A DNA stretch of 8,288 nt, from contig JAEYUK010000234.1 of NCBI GenBank assembly GCA_023432655.1, positions 1 to 8,288 on the forward strand, given 5' to 3'. Below are positions 1 to 5,895 of the stretch, piece by piece; position 1 is the stretch's first letter; each line of letters opens with the position of its first letter. Under the pieces are notes generated by a model. It saw only the letters and a list, made by a program, of their open reading frames with translations, ran no database searches and had not been told where the DNA came from. The position numbers and the translations under genes are program-made. The stretch is from Pseudomonadota bacterium. Lineage in GTDB: Bacteria > Bdellovibrionota > Bacteriovoracia > Bacteriovoracales > Bacteriovoracaceae.

Positions 1-59
1 AGATGAAGATTGGCCAGGGCCTTTGCACTAAATAAGATTGAAAAGAGGAACCACTTCAT
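1..59 (-). CDS. 5' end of a secreted protein, cut by window edge
   Basis: This is the start of a gene that runs off the left edge, so only 19 complete codons are visible. The start codon (59-57) lies in an ATGA overlap with the stop codon of the upstream hydrolase gene (58-56), typical of translational coupling. A good ribosome binding site, GAAGGA at 66-71, sits 6 bases before the ATG. The peptide begins MKWFLFSILFSAKALANLH: a Lys, a hydrophobic stretch, then an Ala-x-Ala type signal peptidase I site with likely cleavage after residue 16 (A-L-A | N). This suggests an exported, periplasmic or secreted protein. Nothing can be said about its function. It is the third member of a minus-strand run in which the other two products also carry export signals. 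An alternative is a chance start, but overlap, ribosome site and signal peptide all agree. Confidence 0.72.
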   Translation of the reverse strand, partial: MKWFLFSILFSAKALANLH

Positions 60-898
60 AGATTTTCCTTCAATGAGAGATTTTTATGCTCGCAAGCTTT
101 TTTTAGGAACCAGCGAAATACCGGAGCGGATGTTTGGGTAAATGATTTTTCAGGATGGTACTGAACGCCTAAAGCAGGACGGTGGGTATACTCGAGAGCT
201 TCAGCAATTTTTTTATTATGTGAGTAGGCCGTGACTTTAGTCTTCGGATATTTATCAAGATTGGCCTGGTAGTAAGGAACGCGAAGACCCTGGTGATGAA
301 TTTTAAATCCCCGCAGACTCTCATTCAGATGCAGTTCATTCATGAGTGAGTCTTCTGGCCCAATCTTCACAAGATCAAAAAGATTCTTCCGGTTTTTAAT
401 TCCTAATTCAGTTTTAATATCAAGATAAAGTGGGATTCCCTGGGCGACTGTCATCATCTGCATGCCACGACAGATTCCCAACATAGGTAGATTTTTAAAT
501 TTCTCATCTTCTGAATAAGATTTCACTAACTGGTATTCAAAAGGATCGCGGCGCTTGCCTTCTTCGGTAAACTTAACCAAATGGCGGTTTCTCCGGGTGT
601 AATCCTGAAGCTCCGAAGTGACGTGAGGAAGATAGTATTCCGGATCAATGTCAGCTCCGCCCGGAATAAGTATCCCATTAATCGCCTGATCCTCCTGATC
701 TATATTGTCTGGTGAAAGAGTGATGATTTTGGTGGAATAGCCTAAGGCCCAGGAGGTAGTTTTTAATCTCAAGCGGTAGAGAAAAGAGCACTCATCGCTG
801 CAACCGATCCTTAAGACTTCGCCAGGTGGTAAAGTGCAAGCGAGAATCCCGGATGAGATGCTGGAAAGCATCCCGAAGAGCAAAACTCTTTTAATCAT
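56..898 (-). CDS. Exported gamma-glutamyl hydrolase-like class I amidotransferase (peptidase C26), predicted lipoprotein
   Basis: The 280-residue product has the peptidase C26 (PuuD / gamma-glutamyl hydrolase) form of the class I glutamine amidotransferase fold. Visible landmarks are the oxyanion-side loop PGGADIDP (79-86), the nucleophile elbow LGICRGMQ with Cys143, the IHHQGL segment (200-205), and GVQYHPEKS, giving catalytic His248 and Glu250. The triad is complete, so it is probably active. Family members hydrolyse gamma-glutamyl bonds, for example in gamma-glutamyl-GABA or folate polyglutamates; the substrate here cannot be read from the sequence. Unusually, the N-terminus (K3-R4, a hydrophobic run, then I-L-A-Cys21) looks like a lipoprotein signal, placing the enzyme outside the cytoplasm, whereas PuuD-type members are cytoplasmic. 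Cys33 and Cys37 could form a disulfide. It lies 56 bases after the propeller gene, with no clear ribosome site at its own ATG. A start at Met10 would lose the basic N-terminus, so Met1 is preferred. Confidence 0.85.
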   Translation of the reverse strand: MIKRVLLFGMLSSISSGILACTLPPGEVLRIGCSDECSFLYRLRLKTTSWALGYSTKIITLSPDNIDQEDQAINGILIPGGADIDPEYYLPHVTSELQDYTRRNRHLVKFTEEGKRRDPFEYQLVKSYSEDEKFKNLPMLGICRGMQMMTVAQGIPLYLDIKTELGIKNRKNLFDLVKIGPEDSLMNELHLNESLRGFKIHHQGLRVPYYQANLDKYPKTKVTAYSHNKKIAEALEYTHRPALGVQYHPEKSFTQTSAPVFRWFLKKACEHKNLSLKENL

Positions 899-954
899 AT
901 TAAAAGTTTAAAAGAGTCTGCCTTATAAACAACTTTTCTGATTAGAGGAAAATT

Positions 955-2058
955 CTACTCTTTACTAAACTTAATTAATCCGACTCCTAAAAGTGTCTTA
1001 GGGTAATCAGCATCGACTAAAGTCGCTTGCTGGTAAACGTTCCCTTTTTCATCAACCCCTGGGGAACTATAGAAGATGGAGTCCTGATTAGAATAATCAA
1101 CTTTACCTAGACCCAGATCTGTATGAACGATATCACCTTGAGTGAGAAGTGGTCTGAAACCATCCTGGTCATGAACATATAAAACTTTTCGACCGTTAAA
1201 GTCTTCTCCTCTAATGGCCACGGTTCCTCCATTCATAGAAGGAGAGAAGTAATCAAACTTTTTGAGATCTTTTCCGGCGCGGGCAATGATTTTAACTTTG
1301 CCCTGATCAATTAATAAAAGAGCTTCACCCTGGTCATCAGTTGCCACTAACAAAACTTTCTCCCCTTCAATGGCAAAACTCTGGCGAAAAATTTTCCAGG
1401 GAGAATTAGGGTTTGAGTCTCTATCCTCTAGGATCATTTTCCACTGATTATTGCTGTAGAGCCAAAGCTTATCAGGAGAGGATTCATTGTAGTTGATTTC
1501 ACGTGATTTAATAACAATAGTCCCGGTCAGACTCACAAAAGGTCTAAAGAGATAGGAGGCGCCAGGATTAAAGAAAGGAGTGGCCTTGCCCCCTTGTGAG
1601 ATCCACAGTTCAGGATTTTCACCTTTGGTTCTAAGAATGATGGAGTCCACCGAAGCTGGTGCTACATGATCGATGGTTTGGTTCATGGGGCCTATGGTCT
1701 TTAAATCTTTCTCGGTGAGTTTATCACCTAGTTCAAAAGACTTTACCGCTCCCCATTCATTGAATTCATACCAGTTGACTCTCCCAAACGCCGTTGTGGC
1801 AGAGGAGAAAATCTGGTCTTCTTGGGCCCGAGCAATCACTTTTCCTTCGTCTCCAAACTCGATCATTAAGCTTCCCAGTATATCCATACATTTTAGATAA
1901 ACCTTTCCATTTAAAATGGCGGGATCAGAGGAGAAACACCATGTATTATCCGGTGCTTTATAAGCACTTCTGTCACTAAACCTTGCTATGAGCTCCGGTT
2001 TACCCAGGCCCGCATATGAGGAAAGAGGTAAGAAAAAAAGAAGTAATAATGATTTCAT
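955..2058 (-). CDS. Secreted beta-propeller-like protein of unknown function
   Basis: The 367-residue product starts with a clear Sec signal (MK, leucine-rich core, S-Y-A before Gly17; cleavage likely after Ala16). The mature part is built of about seven related segments of 45-50 residues, starting near residues 32, 81, 128, 169, 222, 269 and 324. They share a pattern of a buried beta strand after N-G or E-G (AILNGKVYLK, FAIEGEKVLLVA, PSMNGGTVAIRG), an L-hydrophobic strand (KLWLYS, ALLLID, KVLYVH), and a closing I-A-R or L-L-T-Q-G-D strand. This is what a seven-bladed propeller would look like, but the repeat count is my reading by eye. Cys41 and Cys57 may form a disulfide. No catalytic motif is visible; it could bind a ligand or surface partner. 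It is the first gene of the minus-strand run and is divergent from the QEGLA gene. The ribosome site AAAGG is about 13 bases from the ATG, which is rather far. Confidence 0.75.
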   Translation of the reverse strand: MKSLLLLFFLPLSSYAGLGKPELIARFSDRSAYKAPDNTWCFSSDPAILNGKVYLKCMDILGSLMIEFGDEGKVIARAQEDQIFSSATTAFGRVNWYEFNEWGAVKSFELGDKLTEKDLKTIGPMNQTIDHVAPASVDSIILRTKGENPELWISQGGKATPFFNPGASYLFRPFVSLTGTIVIKSREINYNESSPDKLWLYSNNQWKMILEDRDSNPNSPWKIFRQSFAIEGEKVLLVATDDQGEALLLIDQGKVKIIARAGKDLKKFDYFSPSMNGGTVAIRGEDFNGRKVLYVHDQDGFRPLLTQGDIVHTDLGLGKVDYSNQDSIFYSSPGVDEKGNVYQQATLVDADYPKTLLGVGLIKFSKE

Positions 2059-2095
2059 AGTGCCAAAATACCTTTATTAGAATGGGGGCCACGTT

Positions 2096-3286
2096 ATGGA
2101 TATAAACGTAGTACGAGACCTCTCATATCAATTAAAGGATATTGCCAAGGACTTAAGTTTTCTAGGGCACCCGCGCTATCCCTTAAAAGACCTTTATCTT
2201 CTCTTTCCAGAGCATCGCTCATTTATTGATTGTCTCGAAGACGTAAGTGTTCCTTTTCCAGTCAACCGTCTGGCCAAACGAAAAGCAATGGATAAGTTCA
2301 GGAAAAACCTCGCCGAAGCCGAAATAACATTTGCGATGAAGGCCGTTTTCTCTCAGAGATTACAAGACTACGGGCACCTTCTGACAATGATGGAGAATTT
2401 CGGAAATCATAAATTTTATGAGCACGCCGTTCACCTTTATGGAACGTCGAGGCGATACGCCAAGAACCAAGCTTTCCCCTATTTCGTCGATCAAATTCCT
2501 GAATACTGTATGGAAGACACAAGCCTTGCCTGCTATAAGGGGGAAGATGGTCTCAATTATATGCGCCAGAAGCTCGCGGAAACTTTTGATCCAAATGACT
2601 TTGAAGTTCGTCCTTCGAGTTCACTTCTCTCCGACTCCTCAGCGGGAAGACGGGTAGTAAAACTCAATCCTCATAAACTCTACACCACTCGCTACCTGGA
2701 CATTTTCGTGGTTCACGAAGGCTGGGTTCATTTAGGAACTTCATTAAATGGGGCCGCCCAAAGTGATCACCCCTGGCTTTCCACCTGGGCACCTCGAACC
2801 ACTTTTCTTCAAGAGGGCCTTGCGATCATAGTGGAACTAATAACTGGAAACATGACTCTTAAAAGATGGAATCGGGTTATCCTTCGCCATATAGCGACTT
2901 CAATGGCCGAGCGGGGATCTTCCATTACTGAAGTCTATCATTTTTTCCTTCATGGTGGGATGGAAGAACTGGATGCTTTCAAACTGACTCTGAGGGTCTT
3001 TCGGGGAGTTCCCTTTGAAGGAGGAATGGCGTTTACAAAAGAACTCCTCTATCTCCACGGTATGGTCGAAATCCTCTATCACTTGCACTTCTACAAATCC
3101 TCATTGAAATCCATGTGGGCGGGCAAAGTCTCTTTTGATGAGCACCTATTACTGATGGATAAGAGAAATAATTTTAAAGTAGACATTAAGTATTTTCCCA
3201 AGGCCCTGGAACACCCAGTGGTTCTTGCCCGACTAGAGAAACTAAAAGAACTGTCTTTTAGTTTATTTAAGCATGGCTTTTTATGA
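2096..3286 (+). CDS. DUF1704 / QEGLA-motif metallopeptidase (MATCAP-like, HExxxH)
   Basis: The 396-residue product carries both signatures of DUF1704, called 'flavohemoglobin expression-modulating QEGLA motif protein' in bacteria (TIGR02421). They are HEGWVH at 207-212, an HExxxH zinc site with His207, Glu208 and His212, and FLQEGLA at 238-243, where Glu240 is the likely third zinc ligand. The C-terminal GGMAFTKELLYLHG block (309-322) is also family-like. Eukaryotic relatives (MATCAP/TMCP) are carboxypeptidases that trim tubulin tails; bacterial substrates are unknown to me. There is no signal peptide or membrane segment, so it is probably cytoplasmic. Length is normal for the family. The ribosome site is poor: a run of five G (2084-2088) precedes the ATG by 7 bases, and an in-frame stop at 2078-2080 rules out a longer form. 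It diverges from the propeller gene (37-bp gap) and its stop overlaps the end of the convergent globin gene by 6 bp. The globin neighbour recalls the family's name. Confidence 0.9.
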   Translation: MDINVVRDLSYQLKDIAKDLSFLGHPRYPLKDLYLLFPEHRSFIDCLEDVSVPFPVNRLAKRKAMDKFRKNLAEAEITFAMKAVFSQRLQDYGHLLTMMENFGNHKFYEHAVHLYGTSRRYAKNQAFPYFVDQIPEYCMEDTSLACYKGEDGLNYMRQKLAETFDPNDFEVRPSSSLLSDSSAGRRVVKLNPHKLYTTRYLDIFVVHEGWVHLGTSLNGAAQSDHPWLSTWAPRTTFLQEGLAIIVELITGNMTLKRWNRVILRHIATSMAERGSSITEVYHFFLHGGMEELDAFKLTLRVFRGVPFEGGMAFTKELLYLHGMVEILYHLHFYKSSLKSMWAGKVSFDEHLLLMDKRNNFKVDIKYFPKALEHPVVLARLEKLKELSFSLFKHGFL

Positions 3287-3655
3287 TTCCTTATTCTGAA
3301 CCATTTTAGCAATGTGAGTGAAGGCACTCATGAGTTCTTCCTGGACACCCGGATCAATGGGAGACTGGGCCAGGGCCTTCCTCATGCAATAGAGCCATTG
3401 GTCACCTTCCTGAGTTCCAATCACAAAAGGAAAATGACGAGCGCGAAGTCTGGGGTGACCATATTTTTCCAGATAAAGTTGAGGACCACCGGTCCAACCA
3501 CTTAAAAAGAACTTCAATTTTTCGGCAGCGATGCGGATATCTCTACCTTTATGGGTGGCAAAGCACTCGGCGGCAGCAGGGTCCGTGCTCATAATATGAT
3601 AAAAATCATCAACTAGTTTATCGATCACCTCAAAACCACCCATTCTTTCAAACAT
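3281..3655 (-). CDS. Group II (trHbO-type) truncated hemoglobin
   Basis: A small heme globin, proposed to bind O2 or NO or to carry out redox chemistry. The preferred start is the ATG at 3655-3653, giving 124 residues, the usual size of this family, with AAGGA (3661-3665) 5 bases upstream. A longer frame starts at 3730 (149 residues, basic N-terminal extension) but has no ribosome site. Numbered from the short start, features are Tyr19 at B10 (DDFYHIMSTDP), the FLSGWTGGP block (50-58), GHPRLRARHFPF with proximal heme ligand His74 (F8), and Trp87 at G8 (DQWLYCM), a hallmark of group II. It is a soluble single-domain protein. The gene converges on the QEGLA peptidase gene with a 6-bp overlap of stop codons and diverges from the Cys/His-rich lipoprotein gene. 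The shared upstream gap holds a palindrome (3734-3758) that could regulate it. Confidence 0.92.
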   Translation of the reverse strand: MFERMGGFEVIDKLVDDFYHIMSTDPAAAECFATHKGRDIRIAAEKLKFFLSGWTGGPQLYLEKYGHPRLRARHFPFVIGTQEGDQWLYCMRKALAQSPIDPGVQEELMSAFTHIAKMVQNKES

Positions 3656-3733
3656 AGGCTTCCTTAGCCGACCTTTAAGGTCCTCTTTTATTTTTAAAAT
3701 TTTTTGCAAGAAATTCCGAAGAAGATTCATCGG

Positions 3734-3758
3734 TTCAATTTACAATATATTAATTGAA
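3734..3758. promoter_or_regulatory. 25-bp inverted repeat between globin and lipoprotein genes (candidate operator)
   Basis: Perfect 7-bp arms, TTCAATT (3734-3740) and AATTGAA (3752-3758), flank an 11-base AT-rich spacer. The element lies in the gap between two divergent starts. A TACAAT hexamer on the plus strand (3741-3746, five of six to the -10 consensus) and TATATT on the minus strand (3749-3744) fall inside it, so a bound protein could block promoters in both directions. I see no good -35 for either. The arms do not match a regulator site I can name. AT-rich DNA forms such repeats by chance fairly often. Confidence 0.35.
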
Positions 3759-3787
3759 TGAACAAATCACATAACGGAAGGATTCTC

Positions 3788-3982
3788 ATGAAATTACTTA
3801 GTCTTTTAACACTCACTGCACTTTTATCCATCACTGCTTGCTCGCATCATCGCCATCATGGCCACAGCTGTTGCGCCAAGAAAGAACAGTGCTGCTCTAA
3901 AGAAGGCAAAAAAGAAAAAATGAAGTGTGACGGCGATAAATGCGAAAGAAAGTCTGAGAAAAAAGAAGAAAAGAAAGCTTAA
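3788..3982 (+). CDS. Small Cys/His-rich lipoprotein, probable metal binder
   Basis: The 64-residue product begins with MKLLSLLTLTALLSITAC, a lipoprotein signal with lipobox I-T-A-Cys18, so a mature peptide of 47 residues should be anchored to a membrane. The mature part has three zones: a histidine cluster (SHHRHHGHS), paired cysteines (CC at 27-28 and 33-34, then Cys46 and Cys51, each near charged residues), and a Lys/Glu-rich tail. Clustered Cys and His suggest binding of copper, zinc, nickel or similar; this is inference from composition only. The ATG at 3788 is chosen over an in-frame ATG at 3758 because GGAAGGA (3776-3782) lies 5 bases upstream and the signal peptide begins there. The gene diverges from the globin and is followed at once by a terminator, so it is probably a single-gene transcript. 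I recognise no named family. Confidence 0.82.
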   Translation: MKLLSLLTLTALLSITACSHHRHHGHSCCAKKEQCCSKEGKKEKMKCDGDKCERKSEKKEEKKA

Positions 3983-3985
3983 TCA

Positions 3986-4014
3986 AAAAGGGGCTTCTTT
4001 AAGAAGCCCCTTTT
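3986..4014. terminator. Bidirectional intrinsic terminator
   Basis: A 12-bp perfect stem, AAAAGGGGCTTC (3986-3997) with GAAGCCCCTTTT (4003-4014), closes a 5-base loop. T-runs lie on the 3' side in both directions (TTTT then CTTT on plus; five T on minus). It starts 3 bases after the lipoprotein stop codon and ends 2 bases before the threonine ammonia-lyase stop codon, so it should end both convergent transcripts. Confidence 0.93.
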
Positions 4015-4016
4015 CT

Positions 4017-5240
4017 TTATGAAACCACCTGACAGCGTGGAAAGTCTTTTTTCATTTCTTTCAAAAGCGTTTGCAAATGCTCCTCACCCTTGGTCTCCAA
4101 TGAGAATATGACATTTGTTCCAGTGATACCTGCCCCTAAACTTGAACGATCGTGGTAGACTTGAAGGATATTGGCCCCAACCTTCGTGATAATTCCGGTT
4201 AATTGATGGAGCACTCCTGGCCGATCAGGAATAGGGATAGAAATTCTCACCTTTCGATGGGATTCAATAAGACCGCGATCGATAATTCTCTCCAAAAGAT
4301 TAACATCAATATTTCCGCCGCAAACAACCAGAACTATTTTCTTGTTAACAAATTTCTTAGGGTTCTTTTGATAAAGTTGATCAAACAGAGCTAATGGCAG
4401 GGCCCCTGCCCCTTCTGCGATCACTCGCGCCTTTTCCATTAATTGCAAGATGGCCCAGGCCATTTTCTCATCGTCCACTTTATGGGATGAATCCACCACT
4501 TCGCCTAAGAGTTTTAACATATCTGGTGCTACATTTTTGACTCGAATGCCATCTGCGAAAGTTTCGGCCGTATCAATCTTCACGATCTTCCCAGAGTGAA
4601 GTGAATCCACCATCGCTGAACAGCCGCTTGCCTGTCCGGCAATGACTTTAACTTTAGATTTACTGCCTTTCATCACCTGACCAATTCCGGAAACCAGACC
4701 GCCGCCGCCAATGGAAGAGAAAATATAATCCATGTCAGGAATTTGTTCTAAAAGTTCGAAGCCCACGGTTCCTTGTCCTGTGATGACATCAGGGTCGTGA
4801 TAAGGATGAACAAAAGTCATCTTTTGTTTTTTCATCATCTCTTCAGCATAGAGAAAACCTTCTTCAATACTTTTTCCATGAAGTACAACTTTCGCCCCCA
4901 AGGTTTCAGTATTACGAATTTTAGTCAAAGGAGAGCCCTCAGGCATGATGATCGTGGCCTTAACATTAAACTTACGAGCGGCCCAGGCAACTCCTTGAGC
5001 ATGATTTCCTGCACTCACCGCCAGAACACCTCTTTTTTTGTCTGCTTCGGAGAGCTTTGAGATCTTATGAGTAGCTCCGCGCATTTTAAAAGAACCGATA
5101 GGGAGCATGTTTTCAAGCTTCAGATAAATCTGGCAGTTATACTGATGGGAGAGCCATTCATTATAAACCAGAGGTGTCGGTTCAATGATTTCGCTCAGTA
5201 TCTCGTAGGCTTTTTTAAAATCTTTGTAGGCAAGTTTCAT
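4017..5240 (-). CDS. ilvA: Threonine ammonia-lyase with C-terminal ACT domain
   Basis: A PLP enzyme that deaminates L-threonine to 2-oxobutanoate and ammonia, the first step towards isoleucine, or part of threonine breakdown. From the ATG at 5240 it has 407 residues. Landmarks (this numbering) are the PLP lysine Lys52 in GSFKMRGA (49-56), the SAGNHAQG phosphate/carboxylate loop (76-83), the glycine-rich PLP phosphate loop IGGGGL (177-182), and VVCGGNID (305-312). Residues from about 330 form one ACT domain (IPIPDRPGVLHQLTG), a ligand-sensing module. One ACT domain and about 400 residues match the medium-length family (TIGR01127), so it may be either biosynthetic or degradative. A TTG lies directly before the ATG, but AAAGG (5248-5252) is 7 bases from the ATG, which I choose. 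The gene starts 3 bases after the mntP stop, and its ribosome site lies in the end of mntP, so the two are probably co-translated. Transcription ends at the terminator at 3986-4014. Confidence 0.93.
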   Translation of the reverse strand: MKLAYKDFKKAYEILSEIIEPTPLVYNEWLSHQYNCQIYLKLENMLPIGSFKMRGATHKISKLSEADKKRGVLAVSAGNHAQGVAWAARKFNVKATIIMPEGSPLTKIRNTETLGAKVVLHGKSIEEGFLYAEEMMKKQKMTFVHPYHDPDVITGQGTVGFELLEQIPDMDYIFSSIGGGGLVSGIGQVMKGSKSKVKVIAGQASGCSAMVDSLHSGKIVKIDTAETFADGIRVKNVAPDMLKLLGEVVDSSHKVDDEKMAWAILQLMEKARVIAEGAGALPLALFDQLYQKNPKKFVNKKIVLVVCGGNIDVNLLERIIDRGLIESHRKVRISIPIPDRPGVLHQLTGIITKVGANILQVYHDRSSLGAGITGTNVIFSLETKGEEHLQTLLKEMKKDFPRCQVVS

Positions 5241-5243
5241 CAA

Positions 5244-5819
5244 TTAACCTTTAAAAAAAACGTGTTTAAAGCCCCAGAAAATCTGCGCTCCAAGGAAAAT
5301 AAAAATCGCCGCAGACAAGCGCAACAACCACTTCTCGGGAATGCTTCGGAAGAATTGGCTGATAAAATAAAAAATCGAACACACCATAAAAGTGATGACT
5401 CCTACCTGGAGTGCGGACATGTAGGCCTGGGGAATAGTTCCCAGACTGACCCCGGAAGCCATGGCATCAATGGAGGTAGCAAAGGAGAGAATGAGAACTG
5501 GAATAAAACCCCAATGGAGATTTTTTTCTTCGTCTTTTAAACTCTCCTGAATGAATTTTACTGAGAGGGCAAAAAAGATAATCCCCACCACTAACTGGAA
5601 GTAATAACCATAACTTGAAAATGTGAAAAGATAGCCTGCATAGGCCCCGAGCCAAAGCATGGCAAACTGGAAAAAGCCAAAGGCCAATGACACCAAAAGC
5701 CCGCGTTTAAATTTTTCTCCGGCCAACATATCGTAATGAAGAAGTCCGATGGCAAAAGTAACAACTGCTGCATCGACCGCCAGGGCAAATCCCAATAAAG
5801 TAATCTCTAAGGAGAACAT
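5244..5819 (-). CDS. mntP: MntP-family manganese efflux pump
   Basis: A 191-residue inner-membrane protein with six predicted membrane segments (about 5-25, 40-64, 72-92, 103-125, 134-156 and 167-187), in two similar halves. Each half has the family's acidic helix motif: ALAVDA with Asp16, and SFATSIDAMASGVSLG with Asp118, the expected paired transport residues. Length matches MntP of other bacteria (about 190). The known role is export of excess Mn(II). The ATG at 5819 has AAAGGA (5827-5832) 7 bases upstream. It leads a two-gene operon with ilvA and diverges from ctaA. The 76-bp gap has no room for a full yybP-ykoY manganese riboswitch, but contains a 22-bp inverted repeat that could be the site of a metal-responsive repressor. 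Confidence 0.9.
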   Translation of the reverse strand: MFSLEITLLGFALAVDAAVVTFAIGLLHYDMLAGEKFKRGLLVSLAFGFFQFAMLWLGAYAGYLFTFSSYGYYFQLVVGIIFFALSVKFIQESLKDEEKNLHWGFIPVLILSFATSIDAMASGVSLGTIPQAYMSALQVGVITFMVCSIFYFISQFFRSIPEKWLLRLSAAIFIFLGAQIFWGFKHVFFKG

Positions 5820-5844
5820 CTAAATATCCTTTGTCTGCCTCATA

Positions 5845-5866
5845 TTTCACCATCTATAGGGTGAAA
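5845..5866. promoter_or_regulatory. 22-bp inverted repeat between mntP and ctaA (candidate operator)
   Basis: Perfect 7-bp arms, TTTCACC (5845-5851) and GGTGAAA (5860-5866), are separated by 8 bases. Size and symmetry resemble operators of dimeric regulators such as the DtxR/MntR or Fur families, but the bases match no consensus I know. The repeat lies 26 bases from the mntP start and 30 bases from the ctaA start, so it could control either or both. It is too small and lacks a T-run for a terminator. Function is inferred from position and symmetry only. Confidence 0.45.
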
Positions 5867-5895
5867 AAGCAAAATGATCGTGCTAGGGTTATAGC

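Noticed and set aside
2059..2095. Sigma-70 promoters in the 37-bp gap between the propeller and QEGLA genes
   Set aside because: A TAGAAT hexamer (2078-2083) is present, but no -35 lies at a suitable distance and the leader would be only a few bases. It is too weak to list.
11..3379. GGCCAGGGCCTT occurring near both 13 and 3369, a possible repeat
   Set aside because: Both copies are in coding sequence for the residues K-A-L-A on the minus strand with the same common codons, and the flanks differ. This is coincidence.
5067..5540. 157-codon plus-strand open frame opposite ilvA and mntP
   Set aside because: It lies antisense across the junction of two well-supported genes, has no family motifs and a low-complexity Lys/Asn/Gln-rich translation. 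It is a shadow frame.
5845..5866. Reading the mntP/ctaA inverted repeat as a terminator
   Set aside because: It lies between two divergent starts, so no transcript needs to end there, and no U-run follows the short stem.
5820..5895. Possible yybP-ykoY manganese riboswitch before mntP
   Set aside because: The whole gap is 76 bases and shows only one small inverted repeat, with no conserved multi-stem layout.
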